Below, one piece after another: positions 44,511-55,073 of a DNA stretch of 64,000 nt. A program made the translations under genes and the position numbers. How positions within the stretch are numbered: position 1 is the stretch's first letter; each line of letters begins with the position of its first letter. Origin of the DNA: Heterohyrax brucei. Its lineage: Eukaryota > Chordata > Mammalia > Hyracoidea > Procaviidae. Location of the stretch: the NCBI GenBank assembly GCA_028571685.1, contig CM053146.1:63521431-63585430 (forward strand), read 5' to 3'. Below the pieces are notes generated by a model. That model was not told where the DNA came from. It was given only the letters and a program-made list of their open reading frames with translations, and ran no database searches.

Positions 44511-44995
44511 GACTTTGTGCAAGACTAGAAAGGCAGAGGTAAAGCAGTAGTTATTATTCTCTAAAGATGGCAGTGGTTAAATGGGGTGATGACAAACACA
44601 GAGCTACAGACAGGTTCCAACTTGTCCTTGCTGTTTTACACTCTGTATCCAGCTCGTCCCAAAAGCCAGTGCTACTGACCAAGAGCATCCCAAGGCTTGC
44701 CACCAGAGGCTTGGCTGCAGATCCTTCATCAGCAGTAGCAATGCAGAGAGTCCTTTCTACCAGTTCCCTTCTGTGGTTCCGCTCTGGCAGCTGGATGTGT
44801 CTGGCTTCCCAGATGGCCCTACAGGTTCCAGATTGTCCATTATGCTAGCCCTTCAGTGAGCCATGTTAGTAACTTGTCTCTGATCCTCCACTTTCTCCTT
44901 TTAGACCCATATTTCTCAAGCTTCTGCTACAATCAAATAATGAATCTACTACTCCATAATATGCTATCCAAAGGGTAGTAATAAGCTATCCAAAG
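44511..44995. other. No recognised feature
   Basis: About 490 bp. A 93-codon plus frame (44,567-44,848) has no recognised domain. Confidence 0.4.
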
Positions 44996-45198
44996 GGCCC
45001 TTGGGTAATATAGTTAAGCACTTGATTATCATTGAAAGCTGGCAGTTCAAATCTACCCAGGGATGCCTGAGAAAAAAAGCCTGATGATCTGCTTCTGAAA
45101 GGTCATAACCTTGAAAATCCTATGGAGAGTAATTCCACTGTGCAACATAGGGGGGTGCTATGAGTCAGAATCGACCCTACGGCAGCTGGTTTGGTTTA
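44996..45198 (+). repeat. AfroSINE, long variant
   Basis: 'gggcccttgggtaatatagt', 'taagcacttgattatcattg', 'ggcagttcaaatctacccag', 'gcctgatgatctgcttctga', 'aggtcataaccttgaaaatc' and 'agtcagaatcgaccctacgg'. Carries the 'ctgatgatctgcttctgaaa' block of the long form. Confidence 0.9.
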
Positions 45199-46202
45199 TT
45201 CCATAATACTCACAATATTTCTTCTTACGTGATTAAACTGCAACTGATTCCCCTGCCACACCATGTCAGAAGCAGTCAGCCAACTGAAAAACATCTCTCA
45301 TCAGAGTTAAGAGATGGCCCTACACTTCTTGTTCCTGAAGACAGGTGTTCAGAGCCAATCTAAAAATATGTGAATAACTCTAAGCCTAAATACACAGGAA
45401 CCATATAAGGTAATATTCTATGTAAATTCTCCTGCTTGTGATCTAAAATAAAGGACTGGCCTTGCAAAAGTCCCAAGAAGTTATACAATTTTAAATTGTT
45501 CCTTGTAGATATCAAAGATGGCGTGAAGTGTGGTGTCAACTTCCTACAAATATAGGTGCCCCAATTCATAATAGTTAACAAAGGAAAAGAAAAGGGAAAC
45601 TGAAAGCCATGATTATTACACTCTTTAAATGGAAAAGCTTCCGTTTTTAGTCTTGAGCTGGGGGGAACAACAACATTCTGACCATAAGTATTTTTTTACC
45701 CACTGGAAGTATATTACACAAGAGATCACCCAAGTACTAATACTTTATTATCTACGTATTTTATTGTCTTACACACCCCAAGAGTTTTATCTCAGTCTCT
45801 GTCAAATGCAGCTTCTCCTTCTGATTAATCTTGTCAGTTCCTCCATGAGTTGCAAATAGTTCTCATCTGCCTCTTTGGTTTCTCTGAGCTTTCTTCAGTA
45901 CCCAAGGGACCATCCAAGCCACAGATCCCTCATCTATGATGAACTGAGAGTATTCTGCTGTGTGGTATTAGGTGTGGGAAGAGGACTCACACAGAACACT
46001 GTGTTCATTGTAAGAATGTCACACAAGGGGTGGTAAATGCTATCTTAAGCAAACATGTTAAAGTCACCAGAGAGGTAGTAGACGTACATAAGTGAGCAAC
46101 GTAAAGAGCTAGAATAAAGGTAATATCAGACAAGAGGCAACAGTAAACCTAGGAGAAGTGAATTCCATCTAGTCCTGACCCTGTACTAACTTGCTCTGTG
46201 CC
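45199..46202. other. No recognised feature
   Basis: About 1 kb without identified repeats or exons. Confidence 0.45.
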
Positions 46203-46717
46203 TGTCTTAGTTGTCAACTGCTGCTATAACAAAACTACCACAAGTGAATAGCTTTACCAAACAGAAGTTTATGCTCTCACCACCTAATAGGCTGAAAATC
46301 CAAATTTGTAGCCCCAGCTCCAGCAGAAGGCTTTTTCTCTGTCAGCTCTGGAGAAAGTCCTTGTCTTCAATCTTCACTTGTTTTAGGATCTTCTCTGCAC
46401 AGGGGCTGTGTTTCCAAAGGACACATTGTGCACCTCACACTACTTTTCTGGTAACATGAGGTCCACCTGTCTCTCTACTCACTTCTCTTTTGTAGCTCAA
46501 AAAGGATTGACTTAAGACACAAGCTATTTTGTAGATTGAGTCCTACCTCATTAACATAACTGCCTCTAATTTTACCTCATTGACACCACAGAGGTAGGAT
46601 TTACAACACATAGGAAAATCATATCAGATGACAAAATGGTGGACAGTTACACAATACCGGGAATCATGGGCTAGCCAAATTGCATATATTTTGGAGCAAC
46701 ACATTTCAACCCATGAC
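46203..46717 (-). mobile_element. Solo LTR, ERVL-MaLR type (fossil)
   Basis: 'tgtcttagttgtcaactgct', 'gctataacaaaactaccaca', 'gccccagctccagcagaagg', 'ctctgtcagctctggagaaa', 'ccgggaatcatgggctagcc' and 'acatttcaacccatgac'. Same LTR family and orientation as at 14.3 and 26.4 kb. Confidence 0.78.
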
Positions 46718-46824
46718 GGTGGTTGTGAGCCAATCACATACATACATTGGGTCAGAAAGTACTGCTTACGACAATATTCATTTCCATTTTTAGGACACCT
46801 ATATTTAATTGTGCATTAAAGGCT

Positions 46825-47190
46825 CCATTTCCCAACCTCTCATGCAGCTAGATATAGCTAAGTGATTAAGTTCAGGGTAATGGGCTGTAAGGAGAAATGT
46901 TACCGAGAAGCTTCTAGAAATTTCCTTTACTTCTTTTCTCCCTTCTTAAATCTTACTACTTGGAATATGAAAATGTTGGGTTGACCCCCATTTTGGACCA
47001 TGAAGACAAGAACCACACCCCAGCGACTACAGAGTAGAAAGCTATTTGTAGCCTGGGTTGCCAGTAACTGAGCCTGCACACGAGACTTTTATGTGACAGT
47101 GAAACAAACTTTTATCTTGTTCATGCCACTGTTTCTCAGATCTCTATTATTGCAGCCAGATGTCATACTAACAAATACATAGTTACTATT
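46825..47190 (+). repeat. Old mammalian interspersed repeat, family unresolved
   Basis: 'catgcagctagatatagcta', 'ttcagggtaatgggctgtaa', 'ttttggaccatgaagacaag' and 'acaaacttttatcttgttca' + 'tgccactg' follow a common old mammalian repeat ('..gtggccatgtgac..ccaatgggatgt..taaacttctatcttgtttaagccactg'). Not named here. Confidence 0.5.
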
Positions 47191-47460
47191 TTTAAAACTG
47201 CAGTTAGATTAAAATGTATACAATAAATATTTAAGTCAAATATTATTGCATTAGCAATAATCAGTGGAAACAATTGCTATTATGGGATCTTTGGGGGAAA
47301 GTTTTTGACATTTAAAAGGATCTTTGTTCTCAAAAATGCTGAGACTCTGCACTAGACCTTGTGTAGAAGTTAGAAGTGAGTAGAAAGAAATATAGGAGTA
47401 AAGGATAAGACACAAGTTAGCCTTTTCCACCTGGTGTATCCACCTAGTTAATCTACTTGA

Positions 47461-47624
47461 GGGAACTCTAGTAGGGTAAAGATTAGAGGACTGGCTGCTA
47501 TGTAAAGGGTCTGCAGTTCCAATTTACCAGCCACTCCTTGGGAACACTGTGGGACAGCTCTACTGTGTCCTATGGGGTCACTACAAGTTGGAACCTACTC
47601 AATGGCACCTAACAATAATAACAA
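47461..47624 (+). repeat. AfroSINE
   Basis: 'gggaactctagtagggtaaa', 'ggactggctgctatgtaaag', 'gccactccttgggaacactg', 'tgggacagctctactgtgtc', 'ctatggggtcactacaagtt' and 'ctcaatggcacctaacaata'. Complete with the CAA/TAA tail. Confidence 0.92.
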
Positions 47625-47747
47625 TCTGCTTGGCATAACTGAAGAAAAAAACAAAAGTGAACAGAGGAAACTAGCCTATGGTCTATGGCTTCATCAGAGC
47701 TCCGTGGGGTAACCTTCAGCAAGAGCACTGAGAATTGTCCACCCCAC

Positions 47748-47838
47748 CAAAACACAAACAAACCCACTGGTAAGTCAATTCTGACTCATAACAGCCTTAG
47801 AGAACATAGTAGAACTGCCCCATAAGGTTTCCACGGCA
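47748..47838 (-). repeat. AfroSINE partial copy
   Basis: 'caaacaaacccactggtaag', 'tcaattctgactcataacag' and 'catagtagaactgccccata' + 'aggtttcca'. Only the tail half is present. Confidence 0.82.
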
Positions 47839-47937
47839 GTATATACAGCACGTAAGACAACATGTAAAATGTACATATGTCACGTAATGAGGGAGCAGCT
47901 GGCAAACAAACAGAAGGAATCCAACATTCCTTTCAAC

Positions 47938-48035
47938 ACACATACAAACACATGCACACACACATAACTATGTATAGCCAGCCATATATATAAATATATA
48001 TACACACACACACATATATATATAATTATACACCA
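47938..48035. repeat. Compound (CA)/(TA) microsatellite
   Basis: Alternating short CA and TA runs: 'atgcacacacacataactat', 'ccatatatataaatatatat', 'acacacacacacatatatat'. Interrupted and AT-rich. Confidence 0.88.
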
Positions 48036-48554
48036 CTTAAGTTTCTAACCTTTAGAGAGATGAACTCTAATATCATGGGTAAGAGAATTCTCACTATTTA
48101 CATAAGCAAAATATATAATTTTATTACACATCTGGTAAAAAAAACTATCCATGACTCATCTGTCAATCTGTTATATCGTGGTAGTTTGCACATTCCATCG
48201 GGATTTGAATACCAACAGGGTCACCCATGGAGGATAGGTTTCATCTGAACTTCCACAGTAAGACAGAATAGGAAGGAGGACTTGGCAGTCTACTTCTGAA
48301 AAGAATTAGCCAGGGAAAACATTGTGAATAGTAGCAGAGTGTTGTCTGATACAGCACTGTAATTAGCGTTTCAGATTGAAAGGCACTCAGAATACAACTA
48401 AGGTAGAGCTGTCTCCTTAAAACAGAGTCAACTTTAATGATGTGGGTGTATTCAAGCTTTCAGAACCTTTATTTGCTGATGCAGCATGACTTAAAATGAG
48501 AAGAAACAGCTGCAAGCATCCATTAATAACTGGAACATGTAGTATATGAAATAC

Positions 48555-51548
48555 AAATGTAGGAAAATTGGATATCATCAGAAATGAAATGGAATGCATA
48601 AACATCAAGGTCCTAGGCATTAGTGAGCTGAAATGGACTGGTATTGGCCATTTTGAATCAGACAACCATAGGTCTACTATTCTGGCAATGACAAAGAGGA
48701 ATGGAGTTATATTCATCATCAAAAAGACCATTTCAAGATCTGTACTGAAGTATATAACACTATCAGTGATAGAAGAATATCAATACTCCTACAAGGAAGA
48801 CTAGGTAAAACACCTATCACTCAAATGTACACACCAAAGATGAAGAAATTGAAGAGTTTTTACCAACTTCTGTAGTCTGAAATTTATGGAGCATGCTATC
48901 AGGATGCATTGATAATTAGTGGTGATTGGAATGTAAAAGCTGAAAGCAAAGAAGAAGGATCTGTTGTTCGAAAATACAGTGTTAGTGATAGAAATGATGC
49001 TAGAGATCACATGATAGGATTTCTCAAGGCCAACAACTTCTTCATTGCAAACACCTTTTTCAACAACATAAACAGTGACTATACACATGAACCCTGACAA
49101 ATGGAATACACAGGAGTCAGATTGACTACATCTGTGAAAAGAGATGATGGAAAAGCTCAATATCATCAGTCAGAAGAAGTTCAGCAGCCAGCTGCAGAAC
49201 AGATCATCAATTACCTATGTGCAAGTTCAAGTTGAAGCTGAAGAAAATTAGAATGAGTCCATGAGGGCCAAAGTACCTTAAGTATATCCCACCTGAATTT
49301 AGAGACTATCTCCAGAATAGATTTGCTGCATTGAGCACTAATGACTGAAGAACAGATGATTTGTGGAACGACATCAAGAACATCATGCGTGAAGAAAGCA
49401 AGAGGTTACTAAAAAGACAGGAAGAAAGAAAAGACTGAAATAGATGTCAGAAAAGACTCCGAAGATTGCTCTTCAATGTTAAGTAGCAAAAACAGATGAA
49501 AGAAATGATGAAGTAAAAGAGCTGAACAGAAGATTTCAAATGATGGCTCATGAAGACAAAGCAAAGTATTACAATGACATGTGCAAAGACCTGGAGATAG
49601 AAAACCAAAAAGGAGGAACAGGCTTGGCATTTCTCAAACTGAACGAATAGAAGAAAAAAATTCAAGTCTCAAGTTGCGATACTGAGAGATTCTGTAGGGA
49701 AAATATTAACATAAGAAGCATTGGAAAAGATTGAAAGAATACAGAGTCACATATCAAAAGGAAATGGCTGACCTTCAACCATTTCAGGGGGTAGCATATG
49801 ATCAGAAACTAACAGTACTGAAGGAAGAGGTCCAAGCTACAGTGACGGCATGGGCTAAAAAGCAAAACTTCAGGAACTGACAGAATACCAACTGAGATGT
49901 TTCAACAAATGGATGCAGTGCTAGAAGCGCTCACTCATCTATGCCAAGAAAACTGGAAGACAGCTAGCTGGCCAACTGACTGGAAGAGATCCATGTTTAT
50001 GCTTAGTTCCAAGAAAGATAATCCAACTAAATGGAAAAATTATTGAACAACATCATTAATGTCACACACAATTTTGCTGAAGATCATTCAGAACCTACTC
50101 CAGTGGTATGTCCACAGGGAACTGCCAAAAGTTTGAGCTGCTTTCAGAAGCAGATGTAGAACCAGAGATATCATTGCTAGTTTCAGATAGATCTTGGCTA
50201 AAAGCAGAGAATATCAACAAGATGTTTACCTGTGTTTTATAGACTATGTAAAGGCATTTGACTGTGTGAATCATAAGAAATTATGGACAACATTGTGAAG
50301 AACAGGAGTTCCTGAACACTTAACTGTGCTCATGAGGAACCTGTACATAGATTGTCTTAGGCTGGGTTCTCTAGAGAAACAGAACCAGGCAAGTGTATAA
50401 ATATATAGAAAGAGATTTATATCAAGGAAATAGTTCATTTGATGGTAGAGTCTGAAATGTTCCCAGTTCATGGATCAGGATAGAGGCTTCTCTCCATTCA
50501 CGTAGGTGCATGGGCTAGTGAATCCAAGATTGGAAGCTTTAAGAACAGGATTCCCAGCACAGACTGGGAAGATCAGCAGCTAAGCTGATAGTTCAAGTCC
50601 CAAGAACATGAAGTCATATGAACAGGAGGCAGCCATAGGATTCAAAGCAAGCAAAACAGCCAGAGCTCTGCTTAGGTTTGAACACTTGCCACACCCCCAA
50701 GGAAACTGCCTTTCAACTGATGGGCTACTCATAATCAGGTGAATGGTTACATGTAAACACTGAAAATCAAGGCCCAGCTGAGGTGAGAAGCAATCTTAAC
50801 ATCACGTAGTTCAAGAGACAGTCAATAAAACAGAACAAGAGTATGCTGTGTGGTTTACAGTCAGGAGAGGGTGGTTTCAGGGTTGTATCCATTTACTATA
50901 CTTATATTAAATCTGTATGATGAGCACATAATCTGAGAAGCTGGACTAGATAATGAAGAACAGGGTACCAGGATTGGAGGAAGACTCATTAATAATTTGT
51001 ATTACACAGATGACACCATCTTGCTTGCTCAAACTGAATGAACTTCAGGCACCTATTTATGAAGATCGAAGACTACAGCCTTCAGTACACCACAACATAA
51101 AGAAAACAAAAATTTTCACAACTAGACTGATACGCAACATCATGATAAAAAGAGAAAACATTATATTTGTCAAAGATTTCATTTTACTTGGGTCCATAAT
51201 CAACATCCATGAAAGCAGCAGTCAAGAACAAAATGGTACACTGTGTTGAACAAATCTGCTGCAAAAGACTTCTTTCAAGTGTTGAAAAGCAAAGATATCC
51301 CCTTGAAGACTAAGATGCTCCTAACCCAAGCTTTGTTTTCAAGCACTTCATGTGCTTGCAAACACTGGACAATGAATAAGGAAGACTGCAGAAGAACTGA
51401 TGTCTTTGAATCATGGTACTGGCAAAGAATATTGAATATACTGTGGATTGCTGAGAGAATGGACAAATCTGTGTTGGAAGCCAGAATGCTCCTTAGAAGC
51501 AAGGATGGTGAAGTAGAGGGTCAGCAAAAAGCGGAAGATCCTCAATGA
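48555..51548 (+). pseudogene. RTE ORF remnant (endonuclease + reverse transcriptase)
   Basis: The element's single protein cuts DNA and copies its RNA into the cut. Visible motifs: endonuclease LGISELKWTGIGHFESDNH (about 48,614-48,670; the E is the catalytic glutamate) and IISGDWNVKAESKEEG (about 48,910; GDWN core). IPPEFRDYLQNRF-like sequence lies near 49,290. RT motif A is CFIDYVKAFDCVNHK near 50,235, and motif C reads LYYTDDTILLAQ near 51,000, with YTDD where the family usually has YADD. The C-terminal segment KSAAKDFFQVLKSKD ... YWQRILNILWIAERMDKSVL runs 51,250-51,480. The family's motif A and C aspartates survive, but stops and frame changes separate the segments. Confidence 0.9.
50353..50806 (-). 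mobile_element. Solo LTR, ERVL (MLT2-like) type, inside the RTE (fossil)
   Basis: 'tgtcttaggctgggttctct' + 'agagaaacagaacc' is the reverse complement of the end of MLT2-type ERVL LTRs. The other end is 'gagaagcaatcttaacatca' + 'cg'. The flanks 'tagat' and 'tagtt' look like a 5-bp site duplication with one change. Only one LTR remains; no internal region is seen. Confidence 0.65.
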
Positions 51549-51690
51549 GATGGATTCACGTAGTGGCTGCAACAAGGGACATAAGCATTACAGGGATTGT
51601 GAGGATGGTGCAGAATGGCACAGAGTCTTGTCCTGTTGTACACAGGGTCACTATGAGTCACAATTGACTCAGCAGCATCTAACAACAACG

Positions 51691-51945
51691 TACTACCAAT
51701 ATTTCAAATACCCACAGGATTACTCATAGTGGACAAGTTTCAGTGTGTCTTGCAGGCTAAAACAGACAGTCTACTTCTCCAAAAATTGGCCAGTGAAAGT
51801 GCTATAGATAGCAGCAGAACATGGTCTGATACAGAGTAGGAAGATGAGTACTTCTGGTTGGAAGGCACTCAAAATACAACTGGAGAAGAGCTGCCTCCTC
51901 AAAGCCGAGTTAACCTCAGTGATGAGGAATGCAGTCAAGCTTTCC
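51691..51945 (+). mobile_element. Second RTE 5' end, head to tail with the first
   Basis: Directly after the CAA tail of the first RTE comes another RTE 5'UTR: 'aatacccacaggattactca', 'acagtctacttctccaaaaa', 'agatagcagcagaacatggt' + 'ctgata', 'ggaaggcactcaaaatacaa' and 'gaagagctgcctcctcaaag'. It aligns with 48,200-48,455 and ends before the coding region. Confidence 0.85.
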
Positions 51946-52054
51946 CTGTGTGACATGTAGGAGTTAGTCTCTATGGAGCCTAAGAGTATGGGCTCTGTAA
52001 TCCTATTGTCTGCCTGCAAGCTATGGTTTTCCCTACCAGAGTAACCCAAGCAGT

Positions 52055-52490
52055 CAGGTTTTTGGCTGCAATTGATAGAAACTAACTGTATACCACAAAC
52101 TGAATGGCTTATAAGTACAAAAATTTTTCTTTCACAGCCCCAGAGGCTAGTAGTCTGGATTCAGGGTATCAGCAGGGCCCTACTCCACAGAAGCCTACAG
52201 GAGAAGATCCTCTCCCGTCTCTGTCAGCTTATGGTAGCCCCAGGCTTCCCTTGGCTTGAAGTGGCATCACAACTCCGCTATCACATCGATACCATCACCC
52301 TATCTATCTCTCTGTGTATAATACCTATCAGATTGGATTAGGACCCATCTACTCCAGTACGGCCTCAAGTTAACTGACAGCATCTTCAAAGATTCTTATT
52401 TCCAAGCAAGGTCATGTTCAAAGATGTCACCAGGGGTTAGGACTTCAACATGAATTACTAGGGCACACAACTCAGTCCAGAGCATTGATT
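52055..52490 (-). mobile_element. MLT1-like LTR (fossil)
   Basis: 'accacaaactgaatggctta', 'cagccccagaggctagtagt', 'ggtatcagcagggccctact', 'ggattaggacccatctactc', 'cttatttccaagcaaggtca' and 'catgaattactagggcacac' follow the antisense MLT1-type MaLR LTR body. Confidence 0.7.
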
Positions 52491-52566
52491 CAGGAAGAAT
52501 TAGGCAGAAAAGGAATTTATTAAATGGCTTTAGTGGTGGCTCATCCAAAATTGCTAGGAGAGCTGA

Positions 52567-53030
52567 TGTCATGGATTGAACTATGTCACCACCAAAAATG
52601 AGTGTAACAATTTGGCTGGACCACGATTCCCAGTATTGTACAATATTCCTATGTTGTAAATCCTACCTCTATGATGTTGATGAAGGAGGATGGGTGGCAG
52701 TTGCGTAGGTGGGAACACAACTCAAGCTATAAGATTGTATTGTCCATTGAGGTAATCTTTTGGGGGGATACAGGAAAGGGAAACAAGCAGAAAGTTGGTG
52801 ACCTCACACTACCAGGAAAGAAGCAGTACCAGGATTAGAATATGTCTTTTGGGCATATTTTGTACCTCAGAAGCTCCCAGTCCAGGGAAAGACTGACAAC
52901 AAGACTTCCCCCGGAGCTGGTGCCCCAAATTTGGACTTGTAGCCTACTGGGCTACAACAGAATAAAATTTCTCTTCATTAAGGCTATCCAATTGTGGAAT
53001 TTCTGTCATAGCAGCAGTAGCTGTAAAACC
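52567..53030 (+). mobile_element. LTR, ERVL-MaLR type, plus orientation (fossil)
   Basis: 'tgtcatggattgaactatgt', 'ggaccacgattcccagtatt', 'ggaaagggaaacaagcagaa', 'ctcccagtccagggaaagac', 'ccaaatttggacttgtagcc', an 'aataaaa' signal near 52,961, and 'tctgtcatagcagcagtagc'. It is the reverse complement of the LTR family at 14.3, 26.4 and 46.2 kb. Confidence 0.8.
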
Positions 53031-54110
53031 ATTTTCAAAGGCTATGCATTTGGGATGATACTCAAAATTATAGTGCAAAACTGGTCCATTGAGGGAAGCT
53101 ACTGCTGTGCCCTTAAGTGCTAGTGTGGTAGTGCACCTCAGCTCACTCCCTCTGCCACCCAGTTGTCAACACTGTGGGCCCTTGACCATGGTCTCCGATG
53201 CCCAGAGGACCTAAGCCTTCTATAGCTAACACTGGCACTAAGGAGGGGGTGGTCTCCATAGCTCCTGTGTCTTTATGTTGCAGGACAGCTACAAGGTAGG
53301 CTCCTGAGTTACTCCTTCCCAAGGTCACTTTCAAACATCTCTTGGATGTTCACTTTTAGTCTACCTGTGTGAAGCCTTGTCTACCGTCTACACTGGAGTT
53401 CCTGAGACTGTGAATTAAACATCTGGGCATACTCAGTTCCCACACTGGTGTGAACATATGAAGGAATAAGCACAGGCTCTTCGGTACAGTCATAGTCTAT
53501 CACTACAGATAAAGGAAATGCAGAAACCTTTTGTTTAATCTAAATGTATTAGGGGGACGCGCTCAGACTTTATATAGGAAAGCAGCACCTGCTGATAGAA
53601 ATCATTAATCTATCCCTTTGTCTATGCTCACAGTAGACTCTGATATCCCTGGACCTCTTTAATGGCTCCTACAGACATAGTCCACCTCCTCAGGGCAGTG
53701 TGTGACCTGGAATTTACACATTAGCTATTGATCTTGCTATAGCAGCAGGTCATTGTCTCAGAGTTCTGTACCTTTGAGCACTCCGGAGAGGCCTTGGTGG
53801 AGAAACATGGTCTCGGGTTCCATTGAAATTTGCCTCCATGGGCTGGCAAAGATGCTCAGGAAAATAAAGCTATGGAAAGACTGAGCACCAAGTCAGCACT
53901 AATGAGACAGGCAGATGCTGTCCAGGCTGTTCTCTGTGAACTGCCATTCCCATCCCCTGCAAACACCAAAGCACCATCCATGTTTGCCAAACTGCAGAAT
54001 TAGAAAGCTGAGCTGGGCTACTGTTGTCCGGCTAGTTCAATGGACAATGACTAGATTTAAAGGTGATTTGGACACATCCAGCACTTGGTCATGCCCTTGA
54101 AAGAGGAAGT
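53031..54110 (+). mobile_element. Possible MaLR internal sequence (fossil, tentative)
   Basis: It follows the plus-oriented LTR without a recognisable boundary. Runs such as 'tgcccagaggacctaagcct', 'aaggagggggtggtctccat' and 'tgaaggaataagcacaggct' recall non-coding internal sequence of old MaLR elements. I see no clear gag or pol, and no second LTR within the window, so this is tentative. Confidence 0.35.
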
Positions 54111-54604
54111 TCCCTTTGCAGTAGATGGAATTTTCTGTTTGAATTATAAACTACTAATGAAATATATTTGTGATTTTGCAAATAATAAGCAAGGCTTGAT
54201 CTCAATTTTTCATTCCTCTACAGACTGTGAAAAAACAGAGACAGTAATTACTTCTTCCAAATTTTCATATGCTGAGGCTGTAAAATGATTGTGAAACCAG
54301 AGTGGAAGGGGAGGTAGGAGTCAAGTTATCTCACCTGCTTGGCTCTTAATTCATCTGACACGCAATGTAAGTTTGTTCTGCTTCCTTCCCCTGAACATTG
54401 AAATTTTACAGAAAATAAATTTTGGATTGATCATAAAAATGATGACAGTCAAGCTATTTCTGCTGTAAGAAAGGCTAAGCTCATTTTTAAAAGGAAAAAG
54501 ACTACATAGTTTATACATGAATAGGAATACAAAATGACTGACTTGGAAAAACATCTATATTCAGTATAGCTAATGTCCATGAATGCATCAGCAGTTGACC
54601 TCAT
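54111..54604. other. No recognised feature
   Basis: About 490 bp of AT-rich, apparently single-copy DNA. Confidence 0.4.
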
Positions 54605-54706
54605 GGGAATTTAGCTAGCTGGTAGAGCATGCACCTTGGTGCACATTAGAGCCTCTAGGGTCGCCATGAGTCAGATCCAACTCGATAGCACTTGGCTTGG
54701 GTTTGG
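54605..54706 (+). repeat. AfroSINE with internal deletion
   Basis: 'gggaatttagctagctggta' + 'gagc' at the head and 'gcctctagggtcgccatgag', 'tcagatccaactcgatagca' at the tail. The middle, including the B-box, is missing. Confidence 0.68.
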
Positions 54707-54889
54707 GTAGTTGAAGCATTGGGGAACATGGCTGTGTGTTATGGATGGAAAAGGGCAGGGGAAGGGACTCTGTGTGGCACTTGGTTAGATTTTAGCCCTC
54801 ATTCCCCTCTGAGCAAGGTACCTTGGCTCATCCTTATAGCCTGAGCATCAGATCAGTTTCTTCATGGGCCTTTCTTGTCTGAGAAGCAT

Positions 54890-55073
54890 GGACCCCTGAG
54901 GACACAGTGGTTAACAGCATGATTGCTAACCAAAAGGTTGGCTGTTAACCAAAAGTTGACAGTTCAAATCCACCAGCTGCTCCTTGGAAGCTTTATTGAA
55001 CAGTTCTCATCTATCCTATAGGGTTGGTAAGAGTCAGGACCGAATCGGCAGCAACAGGTCAGGACTTTTTGGT
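54890..55073 (+). repeat. AfroSINE with a small internal duplication
   Basis: 'ggacccctgaggacacagtg', 'gttaacagcatgattgctaa', a repeated 'ctaaccaaaaggttgg' / 'ttaaccaaaagttgac', then 'agttcaaatccaccagctgc', 'atcctatagggttggtaaga' and 'gtcaggaccgaatcggcagc'. The duplicated ~20 bp lie just before the B-box. Confidence 0.9.

Larger units (their letters stand above)
48165..51690 (+). mobile_element. RTE-clade LINE, near full length, split by an LTR
   Basis: The 5'UTR begins near 48165 ('cagggtcacccatggaggat', 'ggcagtctacttctgaaaag'). The coding region follows from about 48,540, and the 3' end is 'cactatgagtcacaattgac' + 'tcagcagcatctaacaacaa'. Without the 454-bp LTR at 50353-50806 the element is about 3.07 kb, the usual RTE size. 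All expected parts are recognisable in order, but the frame is broken many times, so it is inactive. Confidence 0.93.

Noticed and set aside
53031-54110. A complete provirus downstream of the LTR at 52.6 kb
   Set aside because: No clear viral coding domains and no second LTR are visible; kept only as possible internal sequence of a fossil element.
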